DNA of 64,000 bases from Burkholderiales bacterium (GCA_020851235.1 JADZDD010000039.1:1-64000); one strand, 5' to 3'. Positions 1 to 7,751 are shown, counted from the stretch's first letter. Notes: generated by a model from the letters alone, not told the origin. Numbers and translations: made by a program.

Positions 1-93
1 AGTGATGGCCTCGTCCAACAGGGCTTGAGCGAAGGCCGGATCGTTCTGCACGCGCGCGGCCACGGTTTCTTTGAAATCGCGGGTCAGTGCCAT
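1..93 (-). CDS. HigA-like addiction-module antidote, C-terminus off the window
   Basis: Only the first 31 residues are inside the window, beginning MALTRDFKETVAARVQNDP. This start is typical of the HigA/COG3636 addiction-module antidote proteins, which carry a C-terminal HTH domain and bind and neutralise a RelE/HigB-like toxin. It begins one base after the end of the (broken) toxin frame upstream, the usual toxin-first operon order of this family. The AGGAGGGAAG stretch just upstream is a strong ribosome binding site. The HTH itself cannot be checked because it lies beyond the left edge. Confidence 0.7.
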   Translation of the reverse strand, partial: MALTRDFKETVAARVQNDPAFAQALLDEAIT

Positions 94-94
94 T

Positions 95-436
95 TCACTT
101 CCCTCCTTTCTGGGTTGATGCCTTGCGACGCTTGTAGTCGTCCCACAACGCCACCGCCTGGTCGATGTCTTGCTGCTGGCGCTTCTTGGTGCCGCCGCCG
201 ATCAGGATGATGATCTACAAACCGTCCTTGGCCAGATAAATGCGCAGCCCCGACCCCCAATCGATCTTGTACTCGCCGATGCCACGGAACCATTCCACGT
301 TGGACAGGTTGCCTTGTTCCATCCGGCTCACCGCGACGCGCACCTTGGCGGCGGCAACGGCTTCCAGCGGCCCGAACCACTCCGCAAAGGGACTGTCGCC
401 ATCGGCCAGTAGCAGTTCTTTGATCTGAAAGCTCAT
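95..436 (-). pseudogene. HigB/RelE-like toxin interrupted by an in-frame TAG
   Basis: The frame starts MSFQIKELLLADGDSPF and runs 73 codons to a TAG at 217-215. The same frame then continues without a shift for 40 sense codons (starting IIILIGGGTKKRQQQD) to a TGA at 97-95. Both halves match the usual organisation of the roughly 100-residue Gp49/HigB-like RelE-superfamily toxins, in which the GGGTKKRQQ segment is the conserved core near the C-terminus. The toxin is therefore inactivated by one nonsense codon, unless amber suppression occurs. The antidote follows directly. A recent change is likely because no other damage is visible. Confidence 0.75.
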
Positions 437-442
437 GGATCA

Positions 443-468
443 CAATGGTAACTTATATGTTCCCATTG
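443..468. promoter_or_regulatory. Inverted-repeat operator/promoter of the first toxin-antitoxin locus
   Basis: Arms CAATGGTAAC and GTTCCCATTG are inverted (9 of 10 positions) around a TTATAT centre, ending 7 bp before the toxin start. On the minus strand the centre contains TATAAG, a plausible -10 element. Position and symmetry fit an autoregulatory site bound by the antitoxin, as is common in HigBA loci. Confidence 0.55.
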
Positions 469-489
469 CGCCACTGCGATGGCCAGATG

Positions 490-757
490 GCAGGTTTGAT
501 GCTTGACCGCTGGCCTTGGTTGACGATGAACCGGCGCTCGTAAATTGTTTATTTCACGAGGCCACCATCTGCGCCTACCCGCGCGCCAAACGGAGGAAAG
601 AGACGACTCTGGCGACGAAAGCGGCCGATTCCGGGCGTTTCGGCCGGTGGTCACCCGCAGCACGGATGGCCGGAACCCCGCGTGGCGTGATGATTTCAGG
701 CAAGAAAAAGGGCCTGGAGAGTATCCAGACCCAAGGGATTGGTGGCGGACGGAGGCC
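490..757. repeat. Distal copy of the ssrA-flank direct repeat (probable att remnant)
   Basis: This stretch is an imperfect direct copy of the sequence at about 5007-5283. Both copies run, in order: a tail resembling the end of the HTH gene, a spacer containing CTGCGCCTACCCGC, then TTTCAGGCAAGAAAAAGGGC and the terminator hairpin, then GATTGGTGG. Identity is close to complete over about 50 bp around the hairpin and looser upstream. The near copy ends at the CCA of ssrA, so this distal copy marks where an element inserted at the ssrA 3' end probably stops. No gene is seen between the two toxin-antitoxin loci here. Confidence 0.6.
705..732 (-). terminator. Second copy of the ssrA intrinsic terminator
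   Basis: On the minus strand GGGTCTGGA-TACTC-TCCAGGCCC forms a 9-bp stem (one G-T pair) followed by TTTTT. Only a loop base differs from the terminator just downstream of ssrA. No tmRNA body is attached to this copy. Confidence 0.7.
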
Positions 758-818
758 GGTTCAATTCCGTCTCTCTCACTTGAATTGCAATGCAGCGGGC
801 GTGAGCGGGATGGTCGGA

Positions 819-1142
819 TCAAAGAATCGCTTCCAGTCCCTTGCGATCAAGGATGTCCAGCAGTTTCTGCGACGGCCCGCTGGGGCGCTTGTCGCCCACC
901 TCCCACTTGCGGACAGTGGACGTGCTGGTATTCAGAACACTGGCCAGAACGGTTTGGCTCAGGTGCAATCGCTCGCGTAGCGCCTTGACCTTTTCGGCGT
1001 CGTAGTTCTGCACCGGCTCCAGGCACAGCGCGTCGTATTTCTGCATCTTGCGCTTGTCGATGAATCCCAGGCGATGCAGATCGCTGGCCGATTCGTGAAC
1101 GGCCTCGAGGATGCGGCTCTTGGTCTTGGTGGTCATTGGCAA
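819..1142 (-). CDS. XRE/HigA-family antitoxin
   Basis: Residues from about 45 to the end form a Cro/C1-type HTH: a KALRERLHLSQTVLASVLN recognition region followed by TVRKWEVG, the signature of the NadS/HigA group of RelE-family antitoxins. The product should bind the upstream-encoded toxin and repress the operon. The second Met (at 1136) gives an ATGA overlap with the toxin stop and may be the true start, which would imply translational coupling. Length (105-107 aa) is normal for the family. Confidence 0.85.
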   Translation of the reverse strand: MPMTTKTKSRILEAVHESASDLHRLGFIDKRKMQKYDALCLEPVQNYDAEKVKALRERLHLSQTVLASVLNTSTSTVRKWEVGDKRPSGPSQKLLDILDRKGLEAIL

Positions 1143-1504
1143 ATCTCCTGCAAAGCGCCGTCGGCAACGGCTTCATCCAGTTGCTGGCCTGTCCGCGCCA
1201 GCAGGTCGGCGGCGAGGATCTGCAAGCCTTCGAGCTCCTCGTCGCTGACGTTCGCCCGCTCGTTCTTCTCGAAGCCGAACACGAAGAACCAACGATTGTC
1301 CTTGTTGGTGGCGACCAGCGTGCGCACGCCGCCACGCTTGCCGCGCCCCGCCAACCCGACGCGTTTCTTCACCACGCTGCCGCCGAGGTCAGCATCGATC
1401 AGGCCTGCCGCCATCTCCTGAACGGCCTTGCTCAGGACGGCATCGGTGAGCTCCGTCTTGCGCATCCATCGCTGGAAGTGGCGAGTTTTGAATACACGCG
1501 TCAT
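1133..1504 (-). CDS. RelE/HigB-family toxin
   Basis: The product starts MTRVFKTRHFQRWMRKT and carries GLAGRGKRGGVRTLVA and NRWFFVFGFEKNE, the pattern of the RelE-like toxins paired with XRE antitoxins (family members are mRNA interferases). I chose the ATG at 1504 rather than an earlier one at 1531, because the earlier one lies inside the palindromic operator. The -10 (CACAAT) sits so close to the ATG that the message may be leaderless; no Shine-Dalgarno is visible. The antitoxin follows with an overlap. The frame is intact. Confidence 0.8.
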   Translation of the reverse strand: MTRVFKTRHFQRWMRKTELTDAVLSKAVQEMAAGLIDADLGGSVVKKRVGLAGRGKRGGVRTLVATNKDNRWFFVFGFEKNERANVSDEELEGLQILAADLLARTGQQLDEAVADGALQEICQ

Positions 1505-1511
1505 CGGATAT

Positions 1512-1545
1512 ATTGTGCCACCGAGTGGCATAGATTGTCTACCAC
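1512..1545 (-). promoter_or_regulatory. Promoter/operator of the second toxin-antitoxin operon
   Basis: TGCCAC-CGA-GTGGCA (1516-1530) is a perfect inverted repeat lying between TAGACA (-35-like) and CACAAT (-10-like), spaced 18 bp on the minus strand. A repressor bound here would block the polymerase, fitting antitoxin autoregulation. Confidence 0.45.
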
Positions 1546-1572
1546 CTGTTCCGACGCCCTACTCAGCCGACA

Positions 1573-3951
1573 TCACCACTCAAAACTGCCTACGGCCGGC
1601 GCACCCGAATCGACGCGATACCCCATCGCCCGATAGCCGCGCTGGCGTTTGTCCCACATCCGCAGCAAGGCCGGATGCCCCGTGTCCACGAAGTCGATGA
1701 TGCGCACGTCGGTCTTGCTGGCGTGGTCCCGGTGCAGGCGACCGGCGTATTGCTGCAGCGTGCCTTTCCACGAGACCGGCATCGCCAGCACCAAGGTGTC
1801 CAGTGGCGGATGGTCGAAGCCTTCGCCCACCAGCTTGCCGGTGGCCAGCAGCACGCGCGGCGCGTCCGGCGACAAGGCATCGAGCGCAGTGATCAGCGCG
1901 GCGCGCTGCTTCTTTGACATTCGGCCGTGCAACACGAACGGCTGCGGCACCTGACCCGCCAACGCGGCGCGAATGGCGTCGATGTGCTCGGTGCGTTCGG
2001 TCAACGCCAGCACCTTGCGGCCTTGCCGGAAGGCGTCGGTGATCGCACTGGCGATGGCTGCCGTGCGGGCCGCGTCTTGTGCCAGATGCCGGAACACATC
2101 CTGGATGCCCGCCTCCGCTGGCAGAGCGATCGGCGACTCGATGAACTGCGGCGTGACCGCCAGATCGTGCGGCGCGTCAAGCGGCTGTGCCGCCTTGTGC
2201 CGGATCGGCCCGCACTGCATGAAAATGATGGGCTGTTGCCCGCCGCGGCGAATCGGCGTTGCCGTCAGGCCGACCACGTGTTTCGCCTTTGCACGCCGCA
2301 GGATGGCATCGAAGGACGCTGCACCGACATGCTGGCATTCGTCCACGATCACCTGCCCGTAGCTTTCCACCAGTGGATCGACATCGCCTTGACGCGAAAG
2401 CGATTGCATCACCGCGATATCGATCTGGCCGGTGGGCTTATTCTTGCCGCCACCGATGACGCCGATCACATCCTTGCCTGCGTCCAGAAATGCGGCAAGG
2501 CGCACCTGCCACTGCTTGAGCAGTTCCGTGCGGTGTACCAGCACCAGGGTGTTGACGCGACGCCGGGCGATGATCGCGGCGGCCGTCACCGTTTTACCGA
2601 AAGCCGTGGGTGCGCACAGCACACCGGCATCGTGCTCTAGCATCGCCGCCACGGCAGCTTCCTGGTCTGGACGCAGCGTGCCGCTGAAGCCGACGGCGAT
2701 AGGTGTTCCGGCGTGGTGCTCATCGCCTGGGTCGAGGCAAATGCCGTTGTCCGCCAACAGGTCGCGCGCGGCGTCGAAACACCCGCGCGGCAGCGCGATG
2801 TGCTGCGGAAAATTTTCGGCGCAGCCGATGATTCGCGGCTTGTCCCACACCGACATCCGCATTGCCTGCGCCCGATAGAACTCCGGATTTTGGAAGGCCG
2901 CCAGGCGGATCAGGCGATTGGCCAGCGCCTGCAGCAGTTGCGCCTTCTCGAAATAGATCTGATTGGCCAGGATGACGGTCAGCGATGTGGGCAGCGGGCC
3001 GGCCAGCTTGGCTGGCTTGCTTTCCCGCTTCCACGGCGTGGCCAGATCCTCGTCGTCGATGAAGGTCACGTCCAGCGGGTGTGCACCGCCCGTTGCGCGC
3101 AGAATGGTCGGTTCGATGTCGCGCGCGGGCATCCGCGCAACGGAGGCGAGAAATGCCCACTGGTCGGGATACGGCTGTAGACCGGCATCCACGAAAACGC
3201 TGAACCCCCGCTCGCGCGGCTTCTTCTGCAAGGGCAAGGCGATCAGATTGCCGAAACCGCCCTTGGGCATCGTGTCCTGATTCGGGAACAGCCGGTCGTA
3301 GGACGTCAGTTGAAGTTGGCGGGTGCGCGTGCAGGCGTGGCTGATGATGGCCGCACCCAGACGACGCGCATCGCGCGCCGATACTGCACTGGCGAAGAAC
3401 ACCCAGGCGTGTACGCCCTGGCCGGAGCGGGAAATCTCCAGCGCCGCAGGCACGCCCAGTTCAGTGCAGGACTGGATGAAGGCCTTGGCATCCTCGCACC
3501 AATCGGCCTCATCGAAATCGACTGCCAGGAAATGGCAGGTGTCGCCTTCCAGCAGCGGATAGACGCCGATGGTGTGCTCACCGGCCAGATGGTCGTAGAT
3601 CACAGCATCGGTCAGTGGCTGCAAGACGCGGTGAGCGCAATCGCCACACTTGATACGCGGCTTCTCGCAGACGCCCGCGCGCCACTCATTGGCGCAGGCC
3701 GGGGCGTAGCCAGACTTGCCGCTGGTCTTGCCTTCCCATCGAACCGGATAAACATCCGTGCGCCCACGAAATAGCTGCCGGAACAGTGCCACCTTCTCAG
3801 CAGTGGATAACCGGGATAGTTCTGGCTCGTGCACGGCAACAACTGGCTGTGGCGGCACCCGCCATTCGATTCCGTGAGACTCGAGCAGCGCGATCAGGCG
3901 CGCGTTCTCGGCTCGCAATCCGGATAGTTCATCCCGATCCAGCACCCTCAC
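1573..3951 (-). CDS. TOTE-type archaeo-eukaryotic primase fused to SF2 helicase
   Basis: This 792-residue protein has three parts. A short helical segment (ENARLIALLESHGIEW) opens it. A primase-like region carries a four-cysteine cluster (C86, C95, C102, C105), a DxD metal site in AVDFDE (145-147) and SGQGVHAW. The C-terminal half is an SF2 helicase with Walker A (APTAFGKT, about 445-452), DECQH (about 537), GLTATP and a motif VI-like QYAGRLHR. This architecture matches the primase-helicase component described for TOTE conflict systems and related mobile-island proteins; whether it acts in replication or defence of the element is unknown. It is a stand-alone gene here, in the ssrA-linked island, divergent from the HTH gene at 4090. 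The role is inferred from domains only. Confidence 0.8.
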   Translation of the reverse strand: MRVLDRDELSGLRAENARLIALLESHGIEWRVPPQPVVAVHEPELSRLSTAEKVALFRQLFRGRTDVYPVRWEGKTSGKSGYAPACANEWRAGVCEKPRIKCGDCAHRVLQPLTDAVIYDHLAGEHTIGVYPLLEGDTCHFLAVDFDEADWCEDAKAFIQSCTELGVPAALEISRSGQGVHAWVFFASAVSARDARRLGAAIISHACTRTRQLQLTSYDRLFPNQDTMPKGGFGNLIALPLQKKPRERGFSVFVDAGLQPYPDQWAFLASVARMPARDIEPTILRATGGAHPLDVTFIDDEDLATPWKRESKPAKLAGPLPTSLTVILANQIYFEKAQLLQALANRLIRLAAFQNPEFYRAQAMRMSVWDKPRIIGCAENFPQHIALPRGCFDAARDLLADNGICLDPGDEHHAGTPIAVGFSGTLRPDQEAAVAAMLEHDAGVLCAPTAFGKTVTAAAIIARRRVNTLVLVHRTELLKQWQVRLAAFLDAGKDVIGVIGGGKNKPTGQIDIAVMQSLSRQGDVDPLVESYGQVIVDECQHVGAASFDAILRRAKAKHVVGLTATPIRRGGQQPIIFMQCGPIRHKAAQPLDAPHDLAVTPQFIESPIALPAEAGIQDVFRHLAQDAARTAAIASAITDAFRQGRKVLALTERTEHIDAIRAALAGQVPQPFVLHGRMSKKQRAALITALDALSPDAPRVLLATGKLVGEGFDHPPLDTLVLAMPVSWKGTLQQYAGRLHRDHASKTDVRIIDFVDTGHPALLRMWDKRQRGYRAMGYRVDSGAPAVGSFEW

Positions 3952-4089
3952 TTCCTTATCTTGTCGGGCTTCGGTAATGCCTTGGCTGCTGCCTCCAAGG
4001 CTCGTACATTGACCTCGGTCCCTTCCGCCTCAAGGAATGCCCGACGCTGAGCAGCAAACTGCTCGTACTCACCTGGAAACGGAGAATGT

Positions 4090-4545
4090 GTGAAGAGCAA
4101 GCCCAAAATCGAAGCCACCGGTTTGGCGCAAAGACGTGAGCGGCGCGAGGGCGACGAAATCCGGTTGACGACCTTCATCCCGATCAAGATCAGAAAGCGC
4201 GGTGGGCGGGCCGTGGTGGTGCGGCCTGCGGTGGCGCAGGTGCAGGCCAAGACGGCCGCCGTCCACGACCAACCCTTGCTGACGGCGCCGTCGCGGGCGT
4301 TCTACTGGCAGCGGTTGCTCGACGACGGCGTGGTCGAAACCGGCAGTGAGATCGCCAAGCGCGAAGGCTTGCACCACTCCACGGTCAACGAGCTGCTGCG
4401 CCTGACGCTACCGGAGCCGGAGATTGTGAAGGCGATCTACGCCGGACAGCAGCCCCGGTGCATGAGCCTACTGTGGTTCCAGCGCAACCCGCTGCCAGTG
4501 GATTGGGCCGCGCAGCGGGCGGTGATGGCGCGGTTCGATGCGTGA
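4090..4545 (+). CDS. Recombinase-associated HTH protein
   Basis: The 151-residue product has a basic IPIKIRKRGGRAVVV segment and then FYWQRLLDDG, SEIAKREGLHHSTVNELLRL and PEIVKAIYAGQQP. This layout recalls the small HTH proteins encoded next to DUF2924 and serine-recombinase genes in mobile elements, where a ParB/KorB-like HTH is followed by an ILDGKQP-type tail. No recombinase gene survives in the window. It starts with GTG. Its last codons (VMARFDA-stop) are repeated exactly 461 bp downstream. It is probably a remnant of the integration module of the island; the molecular role is unknown. Confidence 0.6.
   Translation: MKSKPKIEATGLAQRRERREGDEIRLTTFIPIKIRKRGGRAVVVRPAVAQVQAKTAAVHDQPLLTAPSRAFYWQRLLDDGVVETGSEIAKREGLHHSTVNELLRLTLPEPEIVKAIYAGQQPRCMSLLWFQRNPLPVDWAAQRAVMARFDA
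4526..4545. repeat. 20-bp exact direct repeat, copy 1
   Basis: TGGCGCGGTTCGATGCGTGA, the last codons of the HTH gene, recurs unchanged at 5007-5026 on the other side of the 131-residue gene. Confidence 0.85.
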
Positions 4546-4571
4546 ACAGGCACGTCGTTCCTCAACCCGTT

Positions 4572-4967
4572 TCAGCCAGGTGATGCTGGCAACCATTTGA
4601 TACCAGCCACGCCCAGGTTTTTCTGGCTGATGTGGCCACTGAGGATGGGCACGAGGGTCTGCACATTGGTGTCAAAGCTGTGTCGCCACATGGCTTGCAA
4701 CTTCTTCAGCGCGTTTTCGTTCCGGTAGATGCTGCCATCCCAGTCGATGACCATCATCGCGACATCACCGTTATCGGCCAGCACGCAAAGCAGGGCATCA
4801 TCCGCGTCCTTGTCCAGCGACGCTTTCAGCGCATCTTCATAGTCAGCCAGCACCTCGACGTACAGGTCGATGCTCAATGGATTCTGCCCGGACAGAGCGG
4901 ACTGCAGATCGGCTGCGATTTTCTTCTTGTTGGTCATCGTCGATATTTTCACCGCACGGTACCTCAT
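4572..4967 (-). CDS. Unknown island protein (131 aa)
   Basis: I do not recognise this protein. An inner Met (MTNKKKIAADLQ, residue 11) with a basic start is an equally likely N-terminus. The product is a soluble mixed alpha/beta protein with an acidic middle (YEDALKASLDKDADDALL) followed by a strand-rich stretch (VAMMVIDWDGSIYRN). No transmembrane segment or signal peptide is seen. It is the only gene between exact 20-bp direct repeats and lies opposite to the HTH gene, so it looks like cargo inserted as a unit. Confidence 0.55.
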   Translation of the reverse strand: MRYRAVKISTMTNKKKIAADLQSALSGQNPLSIDLYVEVLADYEDALKASLDKDADDALLCVLADNGDVAMMVIDWDGSIYRNENALKKLQAMWRHSFDTNVQTLVPILSGHISQKNLGVAGIKWLPASPG

Positions 4968-5006
4968 TCGCTCGCTTCCATCAGAATGGAGCGCACCGCA
5001 CCGTCG

Positions 5007-5283
5007 TGGCGCGGTTCGATGCGTGACCGATGGGCGCAGTTGACGGCAAACCGGGGCGTGTAAGTGCTTGAATTTGGCGGTTTGAGGCTGCGCCTACCCG
5101 CAAGCCAAACAGAGACAGAGACGCTCTGGGCGGGGAAAACGCCTGGAAAACGCCGATTTTCGAGCCGAGCGGCAGGATGGCATCCGCAAGCCCATCATCC
5201 GCAACCCCGCGTGGCGCGGGGATTTCAGGCAAGAAAAAGGGCCTGGAGACTATCCAGACCCTTGTGATTGGTGGAGGTGGCGA
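5007..5283. repeat. ssrA-proximal copy of the direct repeat (probable att site)
   Basis: It starts with the 20-bp copy of the HTH-gene tail (5007-5026), continues through a spacer and the ssrA terminator, and runs into the CCA end and acceptor stem of ssrA. It pairs with the copy at about 490-757. Integration at the 3' end of ssrA is a common strategy of tyrosine-recombinase islands, which rebuild the gene end on insertion. The stretch 4968-5268 holds no other gene. Confidence 0.6.
5234..5261 (-). terminator. Intrinsic terminator of ssrA
   Basis: On the minus strand GGGTCTGGA-TAGTC-TCCAGGCCC forms a 9-bp stem with one G-T pair, followed by TTTTTCTT. It lies 7 bases past the CCA end of ssrA. 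Confidence 0.85.
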
Positions 5284-5644
5284 GAATCGAACTCGCGTCC
5301 GAAGACGCTCCGCAGTCAGGACTACATGCTTAGTCACGTCATTGTGCTCTCGCCACGCAACCGTTGACGGACATACGGCGGTGCGGCCAGTCACCTTGCT
5401 TTGACGCCTCGCCCAAGTGACCCGGGCGGACGCGATCGCTCGAAATGTCCCTGCCGCAGCTTAGTGTTGCCACCTCGCTACCCGGGCTGAGCGCCGCCCG
5501 GTGCAGGGTCCGGCGGGATTAAGCCGCCAGAGCGTAGTTTTCGTCGTTCGCAGTTAAATTTGCGAGTGTCAGGGTTTTACGAGGACCAACACCTCGGCAT
5601 GCCCCAATCTGCTTCACAGCCCCCGTCGAGACCAGTTCACCCCC
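5269..5644 (-). ncRNA. ssrA: tmRNA, one-piece
   Basis: The 5' end reads GGGGGTGAACTGGTCTCGAC and the 3' end TTCGATTCTCGCCACCTCCACCA. The first seven bases pair with the last seven before ACCA (one G-U). The T-arm and encoded CCA are intact. The tag frame at 5551-5519 is GCG AAC GAC GAA AAC TAC GCT CTG GCG GCT TAA, giving ANDENYALAA after the alanine carried by the RNA. It rescues stalled ribosomes with SmpB and tags the products for proteolysis. The 376-nt length and unpermuted order show a one-piece tmRNA. A TACAAT at 5693-5688 on the minus strand may be the -10 of a precursor transcript. Confidence 0.95.
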
Positions 5645-5865
5645 GGTGTCGTACGAAGCGCGCGGTCAGGGCGACCGCGCGATTTGCATTGTACCAACCT
5701 CGGGGTGATCACCGGCGATTCAAGAGGGTGACGCGTCGCGCGACCACGCGAGGCACGCTGCCGCGCGCAACGGCGCGACCGCGTCTCCCGAGCGCGCGTC
5801 CCCGGTCGGGCGCCTGGGGTCACCGCGTAAAATGACGCCTTCGCCCGCCAGATGAGCGCCTGCGC

Positions 5866-7314
5866 ATGACACACCTCGTTCCGGTCATCCTCTCCGGTGG
5901 AGCGGGAACCCGCCTGTGGCCGCTGTCGCGCGAGGCGGCGCCGAAGCCCTTCATGCCGCTGCCGGATGGCGAGACGCTGCTCGGCAAGACGGCGTTGCGC
6001 GCGACGCAGCTCGCGGGGGTCGGTGGCCTCGTGACGGTCACCAACCGCGACTACTACTTCCACACGAAGGACGTCTACGCGGGGCTCGGCGAGCACGAGC
6101 CGCGCGACGCCGTGTATCTGCTCGAGCCGTTCGGACGCAACACGGCACCGGCAGTGGCCTTGGCGGCGCACCTCGTGCGGGCGCGCCACGGCGATGAGGC
6201 GGTGATGCTGGTGCTCGCCGCGGATCATCTGATCCGCGATCAGGCTTCGTTCGCCCGTGCGGTGGCGCGGGCGGCAGCGCTCGCGCGCGAGGGGCTTCTC
6301 GTGACGTTCGGCATCACGCCGACGCATCCGGAAACGGGCTTCGGCTACGTCGAATGTGGCGAGTCCCTCGGCGAGCGCGCGTTCCGTGCGATGGGCTTCG
6401 TGGAGAAGCCCGCACTCGCCCGGGCGAGCGAACTCATCGCGGCCGGGACGCACGTTTGGAACTCCGGCATGTTCGCCTTCACGCCGGACGCATTGCTTGC
6501 CGCCTGTGAGCGCTTTGCCCCTGCCGTCGCGCAGGCGGTGCGCGCAAGCTGGCAACCGCTTTCGAGCCGAGCCGACGAGTCGATGCTCGAGATCGACGCG
6601 GCGACCTTCGCCAGCGCCCCGGACGTTTCGATCGACTACGCGATCATGGAGCACGCCGCGGCGCAGGGACAGGTCGCGGTCGTACGCGGAGAATTCGACT
6701 GGAGCGACGTCGGCTCGTGGCAGGCGGTGTCGGAGTTGACACCGGCCGACGCCGACGGCAATCACGGCCGCGGCGAACGCGTGGCGATCGCCACGCGCGG
6801 CACGTTCGTGCACGCGCAGGATCGCGTGGTGGCAACGATCGGCGTCGAGAACCTCGTGATCGTCGACACGCCCGACGCGGTGCTCGTTGCGCACCGCGAT
6901 CACCTGCAGCGCGTGAAGGAAGTGGTGGGTGAGTTGAAGGCGCGCGGGCACGAGGCGTACAAGCTGCATCGGACGGTGGCGCGGCCGTGGGGGACCTACA
7001 CGATCCTGGAGGAAGGTCCCGGCTTCAAGATCAAGCGCATCGAGGTGAAGCCCGGAGGACAGTTGTCGCTGCAACTGCACCACCATCGCAGCGAGCACTG
7101 GGTGGTGCTGCGCGGTGCGGCACGCGTGACGAAGGGTGAGCGCGTGTTCGACCTTCCTGCCGGCGAGTCGACGTTCATTCCGATCGAGACGCGCCACCGT
7201 CTGGAAAATCCCGGCCACGACGTCCTCGCCATCATCGAGGTCGCGTGCGGGGACCTCATCAGCGAGGACGACATCGTCCGCTTCGAGGATCGTTACGGCC
7301 GCGTGGCAGGCTGA
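5866..7314 (+). CDS. manC: Mannose-1-phosphate guanylyltransferase / mannose-6-phosphate isomerase
   Basis: This bifunctional enzyme makes GDP-mannose for polysaccharides: the N-terminal nucleotidyltransferase uses mannose-1-P and GTP, and the C-terminal cupin isomerises fructose-6-P and mannose-6-P. The start has ILSGGAGTRLWPLSRE, the sugar-nucleotidyltransferase signature. FVEKP and the cupin motif LQLHHHRSEHWVVLRGAA (about 400-420) follow. The 482-residue length fits the type II PMI family. It stands alone, without neighbouring glycosyltransferases. A TAAAAT 35 bp upstream could be its -10. Confidence 0.93.
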   Translation: MTHLVPVILSGGAGTRLWPLSREAAPKPFMPLPDGETLLGKTALRATQLAGVGGLVTVTNRDYYFHTKDVYAGLGEHEPRDAVYLLEPFGRNTAPAVALAAHLVRARHGDEAVMLVLAADHLIRDQASFARAVARAAALAREGLLVTFGITPTHPETGFGYVECGESLGERAFRAMGFVEKPALARASELIAAGTHVWNSGMFAFTPDALLAACERFAPAVAQAVRASWQPLSSRADESMLEIDAATFASAPDVSIDYAIMEHAAAQGQVAVVRGEFDWSDVGSWQAVSELTPADADGNHGRGERVAIATRGTFVHAQDRVVATIGVENLVIVDTPDAVLVAHRDHLQRVKEVVGELKARGHEAYKLHRTVARPWGTYTILEEGPGFKIKRIEVKPGGQLSLQLHHHRSEHWVVLRGAARVTKGERVFDLPAGESTFIPIETRHRLENPGHDVLAIIEVACGDLISEDDIVRFEDRYGRVAG

Positions 7315-7373
7315 GCCACACACGCGGTGTCACGGCATGGCGCCGCCGCGCGGTGTGAGCGACGGCGCAGCGG

Positions 7374-7613
7374 TCAGGCCGGAACGTCGGGATCGAGCTC
7401 GCGCACGAGGCGTGCGATCTGGTCCTTGAGCAGGAGCTTGCGGCGCTTCATCCGGCGCACGGTGAGCTCATCGGCGTCGGCGGCTTGCTGGATGCGTTCG
7501 ATCGCGATGTCGAGATCGCGATGCTCGACACGCAGACCGGCCAGGCGCTCCTGCAACGCCACGCGCGTGGCGTCACCGATGCATGCATCTGCGAATGGGT
7601 CGTCGTTCACTCG
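7374..7613 (-). CDS. DUF465 (YdcH/SlyX-like) small coiled-coil protein
   Basis: The conserved C-terminal pattern LRVEHRDLDIAIERI, then LTVRRMKRRKLLLKDQIARL, is diagnostic for DUF465, a short helical-hairpin family of unknown function. I chose the GTG at 7613, preceded by GAGG, giving 79 residues; an ATG at 7673 would add 20 low-complexity residues. It is convergent with manC and divergent from mfd. Confidence 0.8.
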   Translation of the reverse strand, partial: RVNDDPFADACIGDATRVALQERLAGLRVEHRDLDIAIERIQQAADADELTVRRMKRRKLLLKDQIARLVRELDPDVPA

Positions 7614-7714
7614 GTCCTCGCCGTGCTTGGTCGTACCGCCCGCGTCGTGCCACCGCCGCCGGAGGCGGCGCACCGCGGCCAGTATATGCCGCCGATCGGC
7701 AGTCGGGGAGCCGC

Positions 7715-7720
7715 TATAAT
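7715..7720 (+). promoter_or_regulatory. Consensus -10 (TATAAT) ahead of mfd
   Basis: A perfect TATAAT follows CCGC. No clear -35 is seen 17 bp upstream. It lies 32-79 bp ahead of the candidate mfd start codons and is the best promoter candidate for mfd. Confidence 0.45.
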
Positions 7721-7751
7721 CGAGCGCTTGAAGACTGCCTCACCGCTACCC

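Noticed and set aside
742..780. tRNA-like 3' half (GGTTCAATTCC followed by a CT-rich end)
   Set aside because: The T-loop resemblance is isolated: no anticodon arm, D-arm or matching acceptor stem was found nearby.
433..822. 129-codon minus-strand frame over the distal ssrA-flank repeat
   Set aside because: It crosses the terminator copy and the toxin operator and resembles no protein; it is noncoding repeat sequence.
1..5268. A complete prophage or conjugative element
   Set aside because: No integrase, structural, packaging or transfer genes are present; only cargo-type and remnant genes were found.
7485..7751. Upstream extension of mfd
   Set aside because: The extension would overlap the divergent DUF465 gene and a TATAAT promoter, and has no Mfd-like sequence.
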